NCBI GenBank assembly: GCA_965656535.1
Contig: CBFHKX010000001.1
Span: 248,001-312,000, forward strand
Source: Lishizhenia sp965656535
GTDB lineage: Bacteria > Bacteroidota > Bacteroidia > Flavobacteriales_D > Crocinitomicaceae
DNA: 64,000 bases
Reading direction: 5' to 3'
The notes below the pieces were generated by a model. The model searched no databases. It worked only from the letters and a program-made list of their open reading frames with translations, and had not been told where the DNA came from. Positions 54,470 to 63,162 of this stretch are shown piece by piece. The position numbers and the translations under genes were made by a program. Numbering within the stretch: the stretch's first letter is position 1; each line of letters starts with the position of its first letter.

Positions 54470-57400
54470 CAATTTACTCTATTAAAGTATTCACTCGCAC
54501 GTTCTTTATAGTATCTATCGAACTCAGGGCTAACTGACCTCAACAACTCAATCTGCTGTGCTTTCAATTTGTTATACTCAATAAATTGAATTTGGTTACC
54601 ATTCTGATTGTTTTCACCTTCTTTACTTTCTCTTTTTTCATCAAACCCGCGCTCTTCCAATGCTTTCTCACTCTCTAACAAACGAGTTAAAATATCCTGT
54701 TGCCTATTTATCAAATTAGCATTCCAATCTTTATTAATTAATCTTTCTTGTTGATCTTCTAACTCTTGCAGTAACTTATTTAACTCATTACCCTTACCCT
54801 GACCTTCTTTGTTTAAATCATTTTTCATCTGGTTCAACTTCTCCCGAATAGCATTTTGTTGTGCTGCCATTTGAGCAGCCTGTTTACTTCCAAAAGGAAT
54901 AGGAACGCCGTCCGAACCACCTGGTTTATCACCACCCGGATTCATACCCTTCTTCATAGACTCTAACTGCTTCTTAAGCATTTCTTTCATACCATCCATG
55001 GACTCACCGCTCTTACCTTTTTTTCCTGAACCACCAGGATTGTCACAACTACCCGATCCTGATTTATCGCTCTGCATATCACTCTGCATATTTTGGAGCG
55101 TCTCATTCAAAAACAAGCTTAAGTTATTAAACGCAGTCATCACATATTGCTGCTTAACCTCCAGCGCAGTCGTTCTTCTCTCGTCAATATCATCAGGAAT
55201 AACGTTGAAATTCATGCGAATGGTTGCCAATTCTTTATCAACAAAAGCAGATACTTTAGGAACGCGCTTCGCTAACGCCAGCAAACTATCTTGAACCGGT
55301 ATGTTATCGTCGATTATCGACCTTTGCATCCTTCCCAAACTAGTGTATAAAGGATCTGTAGGACGGATAACACCGAAAGCCATCATATTCTCTTCTTGGT
55401 TAAAACTCAGTTCCATCAAACTCTCTAATATACCGCGTAAGGTATCAATATCTTCCTCCGCTTGACCCGCTTTACTTTGAGCCTGCATCGACTCCATTTT
55501 AGCAGCCATTTCTTTCATCTTCTTCGCAGCTTTCTCACCTGCTTCAGCACTTTTAGTCTTTTTATCTTTCTGTAAATTTTCAGAAGACTCCTGTTGTTTA
55601 TCCTCTACCTCTTCTCTATCCTCTTCCAAATCATCAAGTCCAAGAGGTCTATCCAAGTCGTTATTATTATCTAAAACATCTTTGTATTCCTCCTCAAGTT
55701 TCTTAAACTCATCTTTCAAACGCTCCTGTTTCTCGAAGGCGTCTTCACTCGAAATTGAATCTGACTTCAACTTTTCGCTTAGTCTCTTTTGTTCTAAAGC
55801 TAACTCATTTAACTTATCAATCACCTCGTCCAACTCTTCTTCAACTTGCATCTTTTTAAGTTGTTCTAAGGTCCTATCCAAATTCTTACTCATTTCCTCA
55901 CTAGACATGTTCATTTCTTCCAAAATCTCTTGAATACTCTCTTGATCTTGTTGAGCCATCATATCCTCTAACTGCTTAAGTAAGTCCATCATTTCCTCAT
56001 CCATCATACTCTCCATGAGACTTTCAATCAACTTTTGTTTCTCTGCCAATTCTTCGTCTACTTCACTAAACTTTTCTTTATCATCCATTGAGTTTTCTAG
56101 CTCTTTTTTAACCTTCTCCAACTCTTTCTGAATAGCCATCTGCTCCTTCTTCAAAGCCTCAATTTGCTGCATCTGATTCCAGTCTGTATTCTTTGACTCA
56201 AACAAATCTTTCTTTAAGTTATTTACCTCACTTTTGAACAATTCACTCCTTTTAAAAAGATCACTTATAGAGGATTTCGCTGCATTTGTTGATTCTTCTC
56301 TTTGCTCAGCAACCTCATCTTTAGACGGCGCTTTGTATGTAAAAACCTGACTTTTTGATGACTTATACCCATTGACCGCATCATTATCAAACACCACAAA
56401 ATAATAAGTTAGCTTATCCTCGCTATTTAAAGGAACCGAAGAAATATCAAACAACATATTGATTGTTGACTTCGCCCCACGAACTCCAGGAACAGCTTGT
56501 GCTTCGCTTCTTACATTACCTTCCTTATCCGTGACGTTGTAAATAAATTTACTGTCTCGAAGACCCTTATCATCTTCTGCTAAACCACTAAATGTCCTCA
56601 CCGTTGGCGATAGAGAATCAATAAACTGGTCTACCTGAATAGATGGATACCCATCTTTGACTACATCTACAGCAAACGCTAGACTATCAAACTTGTCAAT
56701 AAAACTATTCTCTAATAAAAACGTTACCCGTGAAGAGCTAAGTGCAGTAAAATCAAAACGAAAACCAGGTACCTTAAAAACCTTATTCTCCTTATCAAAC
56801 TTTACATTTACCTGTTTTGCATTTTCAGTTTTTACATTCCATTCAAGCTTGGTGCCTTCAGGAACAACAAGATCTCCCACGTTACGAATTACTTTGTCCT
56901 CCAATTCTAGATACGCTGGATAATTTAATCTAACCTCCAACAAGGTAACTACGGTCTTGCCAACCACCGAAACACTATATAAATCACTCTCAAAACCATT
57001 ACTTTTAAATGAGATAGACTGAGGTTTATCCACTTTTAACATCGGATAGCTGAAACGATTCTTTTTATTCCGTTTCATTAAAAACAATCCTCTACTGTTC
57101 TTTAAATACACTTTTGTTGGCAGCTCTTCGCCTTGCTTAGGAACAATCTCAAGATCAATCTCAAGTGTTTCTCCCTCTTCTACCGTTAGGTTAGACGTCA
57201 ATAAATTAAAATCGAACGGAGTAGGTAAAACAAACTTTTCGTTATAGTTAAATAACCGCGTTGTACTATCCTTAAAAGCATTAGGTAGGAATACGCCTAA
57301 AAGGACCAGTAAAAAAACAACCGGTATTAAAAACTTTAAATACCCTCTATTCTCTTTATAATCTATGGCATTTGTAAAAGGAATTGCGCTCATTGTTTTT

Positions 57401-57807
57401 GCACGTTGCGACACACTCGCCCTCAACAATTCTATATTACCAATGTTAGACTCAACATTCTGATTTAACTGTAAAGTATTTAATAATCTATCTTTAATAT
57501 CCGGAAAAAAGGATCCAATAATAGCTGCAGCCTGCTTTCTTGAAATTCTTTTTCCGAAGGAAAACAGTTTAGCACAAGGCACAACAAAATACTTTATAAA
57601 AATTACTAGGTTAAGTGCTATAAAACCAAAAAACAACACGGCTCGAATTACAGTGTTAAAACGACCGAAATACTCTAACAATGTAACTACGATAAAAGCA
57701 GCTAAAAAAATCAGAAAAAATAAGAGCACTCCCCTCAACATCTGATTCTTGTAATATTTTTTTATGAACCTATCTATCTGTTCTAACAACCCTTCAAACA
57801 CTCCCAT
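54469..57807 (-). CDS. DUF4175 family membrane protein
   Basis: 1112 residues from ATG 57807; a GTG at 57813 is an alternative. Three transmembrane segments (about 20-43, 50-74 and 150-170), an Ig/beta region (about 190-480), then an extremely charged Glu/Lys/Gln-rich coiled coil (about 500-780, with repeated EELDEVIDKLNE-type heptads), a Gly/Ser-rich low-complexity stretch (about 930-990) and a final helical region. I recognise the architecture as DUF4175, a Bacteroidota/Alphaproteobacteria family of unknown function. It begins the five-gene operon and overlaps the RsbW-like gene by 1 nt of stop/start. Confidence 0.85.
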   Translation of the reverse strand: MGVFEGLLEQIDRFIKKYYKNQMLRGVLLFFLIFLAAFIVVTLLEYFGRFNTVIRAVLFFGFIALNLVIFIKYFVVPCAKLFSFGKRISRKQAAAIIGSFFPDIKDRLLNTLQLNQNVESNIGNIELLRASVSQRAKTMSAIPFTNAIDYKENRGYLKFLIPVVFLLVLLGVFLPNAFKDSTTRLFNYNEKFVLPTPFDFNLLTSNLTVEEGETLEIDLEIVPKQGEELPTKVYLKNSRGLFLMKRNKKNRFSYPMLKVDKPQSISFKSNGFESDLYSVSVVGKTVVTLLEVRLNYPAYLELEDKVIRNVGDLVVPEGTKLEWNVKTENAKQVNVKFDKENKVFKVPGFRFDFTALSSSRVTFLLENSFIDKFDSLAFAVDVVKDGYPSIQVDQFIDSLSPTVRTFSGLAEDDKGLRDSKFIYNVTDKEGNVRSEAQAVPGVRGAKSTINMLFDISSVPLNSEDKLTYYFVVFDNDAVNGYKSSKSQVFTYKAPSKDEVAEQREESTNAAKSSISDLFKRSELFKSEVNNLKKDLFESKNTDWNQMQQIEALKKEQMAIQKELEKVKKELENSMDDKEKFSEVDEELAEKQKLIESLMESMMDEEMMDLLKQLEDMMAQQDQESIQEILEEMNMSSEEMSKNLDRTLEQLKKMQVEEELDEVIDKLNELALEQKRLSEKLKSDSISSEDAFEKQERLKDEFKKLEEEYKDVLDNNNDLDRPLGLDDLEEDREEVEDKQQESSENLQKDKKTKSAEAGEKAAKKMKEMAAKMESMQAQSKAGQAEEDIDTLRGILESLMELSFNQEENMMAFGVIRPTDPLYTSLGRMQRSIIDDNIPVQDSLLALAKRVPKVSAFVDKELATIRMNFNVIPDDIDERRTTALEVKQQYVMTAFNNLSLFLNETLQNMQSDMQSDKSGSGSCDNPGGSGKKGKSGESMDGMKEMLKKQLESMKKGMNPGGDKPGGSDGVPIPFGSKQAAQMAAQQNAIREKLNQMKNDLNKEGQGKGNELNKLLQELEDQQERLINKDWNANLINRQQDILTRLLESEKALEERGFDEKRESKEGENNQNGNQIQFIEYNKLKAQQIELLRSVSPEFDRYYKERASEYFNRVN

Positions 57808-57911
57808 AGACACAAATTAGTAATTAACAACCTACTAAGATAAATACTATTCTGTAGATGACATGTCTAAATATGTTCACATCAAGTAAATTAACAGTTC
57901 CTAGATTACAT

Positions 57912-57919
57912 TATCTTTG
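57912..57919 (+). promoter_or_regulatory. -7 promoter element of gltX
   Basis: TATCTTTG matches TAnnTTTG and ends 15 nt before the ATG at 57935, giving a leader of about 12 nt. No -33 TTG at the usual spacing. Confidence 0.5.
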
Positions 57920-57934
57920 CCAAAAATTTAAAAG

Positions 57935-59458
57935 ATGTCTGAAAAAGCTGTACGTGTAAGATTTGCACCTTCTCCTACTGGACCCTTACATATGGGTGGG
58001 GTTAGAACTGCATTATACAATTATTTATTTGCCAAAAAACACAACGGTACTTTTATCCTGAGGTTAGAAGACACCGATCAAACAAGGTTTGTACCCGGTG
58101 CTTTTGATTATATTATGGAAGCATTAGCATGGTGTGGAATCACTCCGGACGAAGCTCCAGGTATTGGTGGCGATTATGGACCCTACGTACAATCTAAGCG
58201 AAAAGAAATGTATAAGCCTTATGCCGAACAGCTAATAGAAAACGGTATGGCTTATTATGCCTTTGACAGTGCAGAGTCTCTCACAGAAATGAGAGATAAA
58301 GCCAAGCAAATGAAAATGCCTAATTGGCAATACAATGCCATAACACGAGGAAACATGCAAAATTCGCTTACTTTGCCACAAGATGAAGTGCAGCGAAGAC
58401 TTGATAATAACGAACCCTACGTTATTCGTTTCAAAATGCCTAGAAATGAAGATGTTCGTTTTGAAGACGAAGTACGTGGTTGGGTTGTAGTTAACACATC
58501 TAACCTAGACGACAAGGTGTTATTTAAAAGCGATGGAATGCCAACCTACCATTTAGCTAACATTGTTGATGACCACACTATGGAAATCTCTCACGTTATT
58601 AGAGGTGAAGAGTGGTTACCATCTGCTCCACTCCACGTATTATTATACAAAGGATTTGGATGGGATGCTCCAAAATTTGCTCACCTTCCTTTACTCTTGC
58701 GCCCGGACGGAAATGGTAAACTATCTAAAAGAGATGGAGACCGTTTAGGTTTTCCTGTATTTCCAATTGATTGGACTACAGCGGATGGGGAACTCTATAG
58801 CGGATATAGAGAAGCAGGATATTTACCTGAAGCATTCATTAACATGCTTGCTTTCTTAGGTTGGAACCCAGGAACAACACAAGAGTTATTTTCATTAGAG
58901 GAGCTTATTGAAGCTTTTTCTATAGAACGTGTTGGAAAAGCTGGTGCTAAATTTGATGCTGATAAAACGAAATGGTTCCAGCAACAATACTTAAGAAAAG
59001 CAGACGAACGAGATGTAGCACAAGAGCTACAAAAACTTTTAAGTAAATCGTATGACGAAAGCTTCTTAATTAATGTAGTACAACTTATGAAGGAAAGAGC
59101 AACCTTTCTAAAAGATATGCTTACTGAAGGTGACTATTTCTTCTCTGCTCCTACTCTTTATGATGCAAAAACAGTAAAGAAAAAATGGAAAGAACACACT
59201 GCAGAATTAATGCAAGAGTGGACGCTCAAGCTAAGTACAATAAATGATTTTTCTAGCGACAATATAGAGACAGCATTTAAAACATTTTTAGAGCAAAAAG
59301 AAATGGGAATCGGAGCTGTTTTACCTGCTTTTAGACTTTTATTAACAGGTAAAGGTATGGGCCCAAGTATGTTTGAAATAGCCTCACTAATTGGAAAAGA
59401 AGAGAGTATTTCAAGAATGGAATCTGGTATCAATAAAGTTTTGGAATTAAAAACATAA
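57935..59458 (+). CDS. gltX: Glutamate--tRNA ligase
   Basis: 507 residues, class I aminoacyl-tRNA synthetase that charges tRNA-Glu. HIGH-type motif is HMGG (about 19-22) in FAPSPTGPLHMGGVRTALYN; the KMSKS-type motif is KLSKRDG (about 265-271). ILRLEDTDQTRF and the HLPLLLRPDGNGKLSKRDG region are typical. The C-terminal anticodon-binding domain is complete. folB follows after 1 bp. Confidence 0.97.
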   Translation: MSEKAVRVRFAPSPTGPLHMGGVRTALYNYLFAKKHNGTFILRLEDTDQTRFVPGAFDYIMEALAWCGITPDEAPGIGGDYGPYVQSKRKEMYKPYAEQLIENGMAYYAFDSAESLTEMRDKAKQMKMPNWQYNAITRGNMQNSLTLPQDEVQRRLDNNEPYVIRFKMPRNEDVRFEDEVRGWVVVNTSNLDDKVLFKSDGMPTYHLANIVDDHTMEISHVIRGEEWLPSAPLHVLLYKGFGWDAPKFAHLPLLLRPDGNGKLSKRDGDRLGFPVFPIDWTTADGELYSGYREAGYLPEAFINMLAFLGWNPGTTQELFSLEELIEAFSIERVGKAGAKFDADKTKWFQQQYLRKADERDVAQELQKLLSKSYDESFLINVVQLMKERATFLKDMLTEGDYFFSAPTLYDAKTVKKKWKEHTAELMQEWTLKLSTINDFSSDNIETAFKTFLEQKEMGIGAVLPAFRLLLTGKGMGPSMFEIASLIGKEESISRMESGINKVLELKT

Positions 59459-59459
59459 C

Positions 59460-59855
59460 ATGAAACATACGATTGAAGTTAACGGTATTAAGCTTTACGC
59501 ATTTCATGGCTGTTTACCAGAAGAAGCAAAAATAGGCGGACACTACATTGTAGATGTTTCTGTAACAACCAACTTTAGCGATGCAGCATTCGAAGATAAT
59601 TTGAGCAAAACTGTTGACTATGTAACCATCAATAAAATTGTTTCAGACGAAATGTCTATACGTTCAAAGTTGATAGAACACGTAGGCCAACGAATAATCA
59701 ATAACATTAAAGAGAATGTAAGTAATCTGTATTCTATATGTGTTAAAGTAACTAAATTAACTCCTCCAATAAATGGCGATGTTAACAATGTTGCCATTAT
59801 AATTGAAGAAAATATAGACACCTTAAAACCGATTACTGGCTTTAGAAGAGATTAA
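59460..59855 (+). CDS. folB: Dihydroneopterin aldolase
   Basis: 131 residues. Begins MKHTIEVNGIKLYAFHGCLP and has EAKIGGHYIVDVSVTTNF and TVDYVTINKIVSDEMSIRSKLIEHVGQRI with the catalytic Glu and Tyr of the family. It converts dihydroneopterin to 6-hydroxymethyldihydropterin in folate synthesis. It follows gltX by 1 bp, so the two are one transcript; tRNA-Cys is downstream on the same strand. Confidence 0.95.
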   Translation: MKHTIEVNGIKLYAFHGCLPEEAKIGGHYIVDVSVTTNFSDAAFEDNLSKTVDYVTINKIVSDEMSIRSKLIEHVGQRIINNIKENVSNLYSICVKVTKLTPPINGDVNNVAIIIEENIDTLKPITGFRRD

Positions 59856-59890
59856 ATAACAAATTGGATGATGATTTAAAGTTTTTTGCT

Positions 59891-59898
59891 TATTTTTG
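59891..59898 (+). promoter_or_regulatory. -7 promoter element of tRNA-Cys
   Basis: TATTTTTG matches TAnnTTTG, 12 nt before the mature tRNA 5' end. A TTG (59864-59866) is 24 bp upstream of it, slightly beyond the common 17-23 bp spacing. Confidence 0.5.
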
Positions 59899-59910
59899 TC
59901 GCCCAATAAT

Positions 59911-59981
59911 GGTCCTGTGGCCGAGTGGCTAGGCAGAGGTCTGCAAAACCTTGTACAGCGGTTCGAATCCGCTCGGGACCT
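59911..59981 (+). tRNA. tRNA-Cys (anticodon GCA)
   Basis: 71 nt with discriminator U. Acceptor GGTCCTG pairs with CGGGACC; anticodon stem AGGTC...AACCTT-type arms hold loop CTGCAAA with anticodon GCA; T arm GCGGTTCGAATCCGC. CCA is not encoded. Followed at once by a strong terminator. Confidence 0.95.
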
Positions 59982-59985
59982 CAAC

Positions 59986-60017
59986 AAAAACCCTGAAGTT
60001 ACCTTCAGGGTTTTTTT
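59986..60017 (+). terminator. Terminator of tRNA-Cys, probably bidirectional
   Basis: CCCTGAAG (59991-59998) pairs with CTTCAGGG (60003-60010) over a 4-nt loop, with AAAAA before and seven T after. The stop codon of the minus-strand outer-membrane protein gene is 11 bp away, and the A-run would serve that strand. Confidence 0.9.
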
Positions 60018-60027
60018 ATTCTCTACT

Positions 60028-60729
60028 TTACAAAACTCTATAAGTTTTCGGTTTCTTAAATTTTGCTTTTTTTCTGGTCCACTTATGTCTGGCTTTAGCG
60101 TTCGGCTTTGACCGCTTAGATTTTGGTAACTGTCTGTAGACCAATCCAACATTAAATTGCGAATAATTCGCTTCTTCTGACCACCATTTATCTGTTATCC
60201 CGTATTTAAGTGCTCCTCTTAGTTGTAGCCCTAATCTTTGAGTAAAGAACAAATTTAAACCGCCTCCTAAAGATACTGTAGGTGTAAAACCGGTTGATAA
60301 CGGCTCTCTGAAAGCAATTCCTAAACCTGACGTTAAAAAGGGCTCTAAACGCGCTAATTTCTTACGCCTTAGATCATGTTGCGCAAAGCTATATTGCACT
60401 TGTGCGTCTAAAGCAAAAAAATATCCCCCATTATCTTCTCTACAATTCACTATTTTCGAATTAGACAGCACGTTGTAAGAAGCTAAAACTTCCCAACTCC
60501 AGGTTTTTTTAATATTCTTAGTGAAAACTAACTGAGATGGATAAAGTTGATGATTCCAGGTGTTTTCGAAATCAAAAGCCTGTTTTAAACCAAGACCTGC
60601 ATCTTGTATAAAACTCAGGTTTGTTGCAACCATCCATTTCGTTGGGGACTTTCTTACATAAAACTGCCCATGAACGAAAAGGCTTGATCCGAAGAATACG
60701 CTAATCAGTGCCAACAAAATGTTTCTCAT
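60028..60729 (-). CDS. Probable outer-membrane beta-barrel protein with basic C-terminal tail
   Basis: 233 residues. Signal peptide (about 1-21, ending VHGQ). Amphipathic strands (WSWEVLASYNVL, YFFALDAQVQYSFA, LEPFLTSGLGIAFREP, GLQLRGALKYGITDKWW, SQFNVGLVYRQL) fit a porin-like barrel. After the last strand comes a tail of about 32 residues containing some 16 Lys/Arg, which is unusual for a barrel whose C-terminus normally ends in an aromatic strand. Downstream of the CotH gene by 33 bp on the same strand, so possibly cotranscribed. Function unknown. Confidence 0.75.
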   Translation of the reverse strand: MRNILLALISVFFGSSLFVHGQFYVRKSPTKWMVATNLSFIQDAGLGLKQAFDFENTWNHQLYPSQLVFTKNIKKTWSWEVLASYNVLSNSKIVNCREDNGGYFFALDAQVQYSFAQHDLRRKKLARLEPFLTSGLGIAFREPLSTGFTPTVSLGGGLNLFFTQRLGLQLRGALKYGITDKWWSEEANYSQFNVGLVYRQLPKSKRSKPNAKARHKWTRKKAKFKKPKTYRVL

Positions 60730-60762
60730 ACAGTAAAAATAAAATAGTCTAAAACATAAACG

Positions 60763-63051
60763 TTAAGAAACACTTCTTTTTCTAGTGAAATAAACTATTA
60801 AAAGCAAAATAACTAGACATCCTGCACTAATACCGGTATAAAAAAAAAGCTTTTTATAAAATGCATCTTCTGCTTCTTGTTTTAAAAGGTTTAAATAATA
60901 AAGAGAAGGCTTGCCGGGTGTTTCTTTCTCTAAAAAATAAGTAGTAAGAGGATTTCTTAAATCACTAATACTCAGATTTAGCTCACTCTGCTCATCTTGA
61001 TAATTACTTAAATCTAAATAATGAATAAGTCTTTTATTATTGTCGTAAAGCTTTACGATGTCTTTATCATTAAAACCAAAATCTAAACCTCCAACAACAT
61101 TTAAATCGTTGCCATAAATAGTCGTAAACTCTGCCTTATCTTTACAAATAATAACAAACCCTCTGGGCTCAACTACCCTATCATCTTTTATCGAAAACAA
61201 GTGCTTTTCCTTTTCATCTTTCACAAGAAAGCCCTTCATATTAATTGGCTTATCGCTATTATTATAAACTTCTATCCAATCTCCTTTTCCTTTATACTTT
61301 GTATTAACCTCTGAAATAAGCAGTTTTCTATTAAATATACTCCACTCTCTTTGCTTAAATACCGGCTCAAAAACAGTTTCCTCATTTATAGAAACAACTA
61401 TTTCTGGATGTGTTTCCTTTCTACCTTTCCAACCCACAAAGTCGTAATCAAAAGAAGCAACAGCTTCTAATTTAATTGGTACACCTTTAAAATATTTTCC
61501 GTTGAATTCTTCTTTAATTTTAAGTGTATTTAACCTCACTTTTCCTTCTTTATTGTTTACCAAAACTTTTACGTTTGTTAAACTATCTAGGTTAAACTTT
61601 TCTTGTAAGTGCTTAAATAAAACTTGAGGACGTTCGTTTATGAACAGCCTTAAATCTTGCACGCTTTTATCGTATCCTTTTCTAGAAATTTTCCAGCGTT
61701 TCAAATGAAAATCGATCTCCGATTCTACATCTTTCACTAAACGATCTAATGTTTGGTTGGCAAAAGTTTTGCTAAAATTAGTGTTTAATAAATCACAAAA
61801 CTGGTTGATATATAAATGTTTTAAAGAATCATTTTCTAAAATCTTCCTAATAATAAGTGTACTCCAAGCTGGGTTTGGCCATTTCTCAGAAGAACTCGTA
61901 GTAAAATCTTGAATTGTATTTTCTAAGTGCTGTTTACTGTAAGACATGTTTAATCCCATATCTAAATCATAAAATATCCACCTCCATTTCGTAGATGGAT
62001 TTACCCCTTTGAAGTAACGAATATTACCGCCTGCGTCTCCATTTGCCGTATACGTTTCACAAATGTTGTATAGTATATAGTTATCTATATCCATTTGAGA
62101 TGAAACATAGTCAAGTACCTTCCTTTCAACTAACCTATTGCGTGATAAGTAGCTAATTAAATTTCTATATGGTTTAACACTACCGTGCTGTTTACCATTT
62201 CTATGGCGCATAATAATTAAAGAATCTTTATCAATATTGTAATGTGATTCTATGTAATGTTCATTAATTTTTTCTCTAAGGTTGTAAATTCCCCAATACT
62301 CGCCATTTAGGTAAACCACTATTGGTCTGTACTCTTGAATATCTATTCCCGTACTTTTAACCAACTGAGTAGCAAATACATCTCTCACATGTGCTTCTTG
62401 CATATCACTTCCGGCATTTCTAAGTAGAAAAGACTTAAACTTATCTTCTTTCATGTTTGGAAAAATCTGATAGTTAAATCTTTTATTTCCATAAGCACTT
62501 CTTGCAATAATGGCTAATGACTTTTGTGGTCTTCCGACAGAATATCCTCCAAATATTTTAACTCCCGCATCTTGACTAAAACCAATCTTTCCATTAGGTT
62601 CGAAAAAAGTAATGTTTACATCTCTTTCCCAGTTCTTCCAAAAATTAGCACCTAAATAAGGATCTATAGAATCTGCACAGCAACCTTTAACATAAATTCC
62701 CCTAGTATAATCGAAGAAATTTCCAGGGTCTGTAATGAGCGAAATCACGGGTAAATTATGGTTTCTTTCCGTAAAATAAGAAAGTGTAGTATCTCCTCTT
62801 TTACCCTGTTTATTATAATAAGTTAAACGCAACACCGTGTTACCAAAAATACGTATTGTACTTGGCAATTTTTTTGAATATTTAGTAGGTTTAGTTCCAT
62901 CTGTTGTGTAGAAAGCACGCAAGGTTGTATCTATATCAAAATTTACTTGTTTTAAACCAAAATGCAAGCCTGGTTTTGGACTAACAGAAAATAGCTGACT
63001 ACTGCATAGAGTGCTAAGGAAAACGAATAGAACAATAATTAACTTTCTCAC
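60763..63051 (-). CDS. CotH-kinase family protein with lamin-tail domain
   Basis: 762 residues, started by GTG at 63051. Signal peptide (about 1-18), a chitobiase/HEX C-terminal-like segment (about 20-95, TTDGTKPTKYSKKLP), the CotH kinase-like core (about 130-440: FKSFLLRNAGSDMQEAHVRD, VYLNGEYWGIYNLREKINEH, GGNIRYFKGVN, WRWIFYDLDMGLN with a possible metal-binding DLD), a lamin-tail domain (about 580-690, LLISEVNTKYKGKGDWIEVYN), and a C-terminal transmembrane segment (about 735-755) with a basic KRSVS end. CotH of Bacillus is a protein kinase of spore coat; here a periplasmic or surface-exposed tethered form is implied. No T9SS sorting domain; membrane anchoring at the C-terminus is unusual for this family in Bacteroidota. 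Confidence 0.88.
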   Translation of the reverse strand: MRKLIIVLFVFLSTLCSSQLFSVSPKPGLHFGLKQVNFDIDTTLRAFYTTDGTKPTKYSKKLPSTIRIFGNTVLRLTYYNKQGKRGDTTLSYFTERNHNLPVISLITDPGNFFDYTRGIYVKGCCADSIDPYLGANFWKNWERDVNITFFEPNGKIGFSQDAGVKIFGGYSVGRPQKSLAIIARSAYGNKRFNYQIFPNMKEDKFKSFLLRNAGSDMQEAHVRDVFATQLVKSTGIDIQEYRPIVVYLNGEYWGIYNLREKINEHYIESHYNIDKDSLIIMRHRNGKQHGSVKPYRNLISYLSRNRLVERKVLDYVSSQMDIDNYILYNICETYTANGDAGGNIRYFKGVNPSTKWRWIFYDLDMGLNMSYSKQHLENTIQDFTTSSSEKWPNPAWSTLIIRKILENDSLKHLYINQFCDLLNTNFSKTFANQTLDRLVKDVESEIDFHLKRWKISRKGYDKSVQDLRLFINERPQVLFKHLQEKFNLDSLTNVKVLVNNKEGKVRLNTLKIKEEFNGKYFKGVPIKLEAVASFDYDFVGWKGRKETHPEIVVSINEETVFEPVFKQREWSIFNRKLLISEVNTKYKGKGDWIEVYNNSDKPINMKGFLVKDEKEKHLFSIKDDRVVEPRGFVIICKDKAEFTTIYGNDLNVVGGLDFGFNDKDIVKLYDNNKRLIHYLDLSNYQDEQSELNLSISDLRNPLTTYFLEKETPGKPSLYYLNLLKQEAEDAFYKKLFFYTGISAGCLVILLLIVYFTRKRSVS

Positions 63052-63071
63052 TTTTAAAGAAATATATAAAT

Positions 63072-63098
63072 CAAAATTAACCTAAAATATAAGAGCAA
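63072..63098 (-). promoter_or_regulatory. Promoter of the CotH gene
   Basis: On the minus strand a -7 TAATTTTG (63072-63079) matches TAnnTTTG, with TTG (63096-63098) 16 bp upstream. The GTG at 63051 would give a leader of about 17 nt. Confidence 0.5.
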
Positions 63099-63142
63099 AA
63101 AAAAAGCGATTAACAAAAGTGCTTAACTTCTATCAATCGCTT
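63097..63142 (-). terminator. Terminator of the partial gliding-domain gene
   Basis: On the minus strand AAGCGATT (63135-63142) pairs with AATCGCTT (63104-63111) over a 23-nt loop and is followed by about ten T. It sits just upstream of the CotH promoter. Confidence 0.7.
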
Positions 63143-63162
63143 AATAATAACTATTATTTGAA

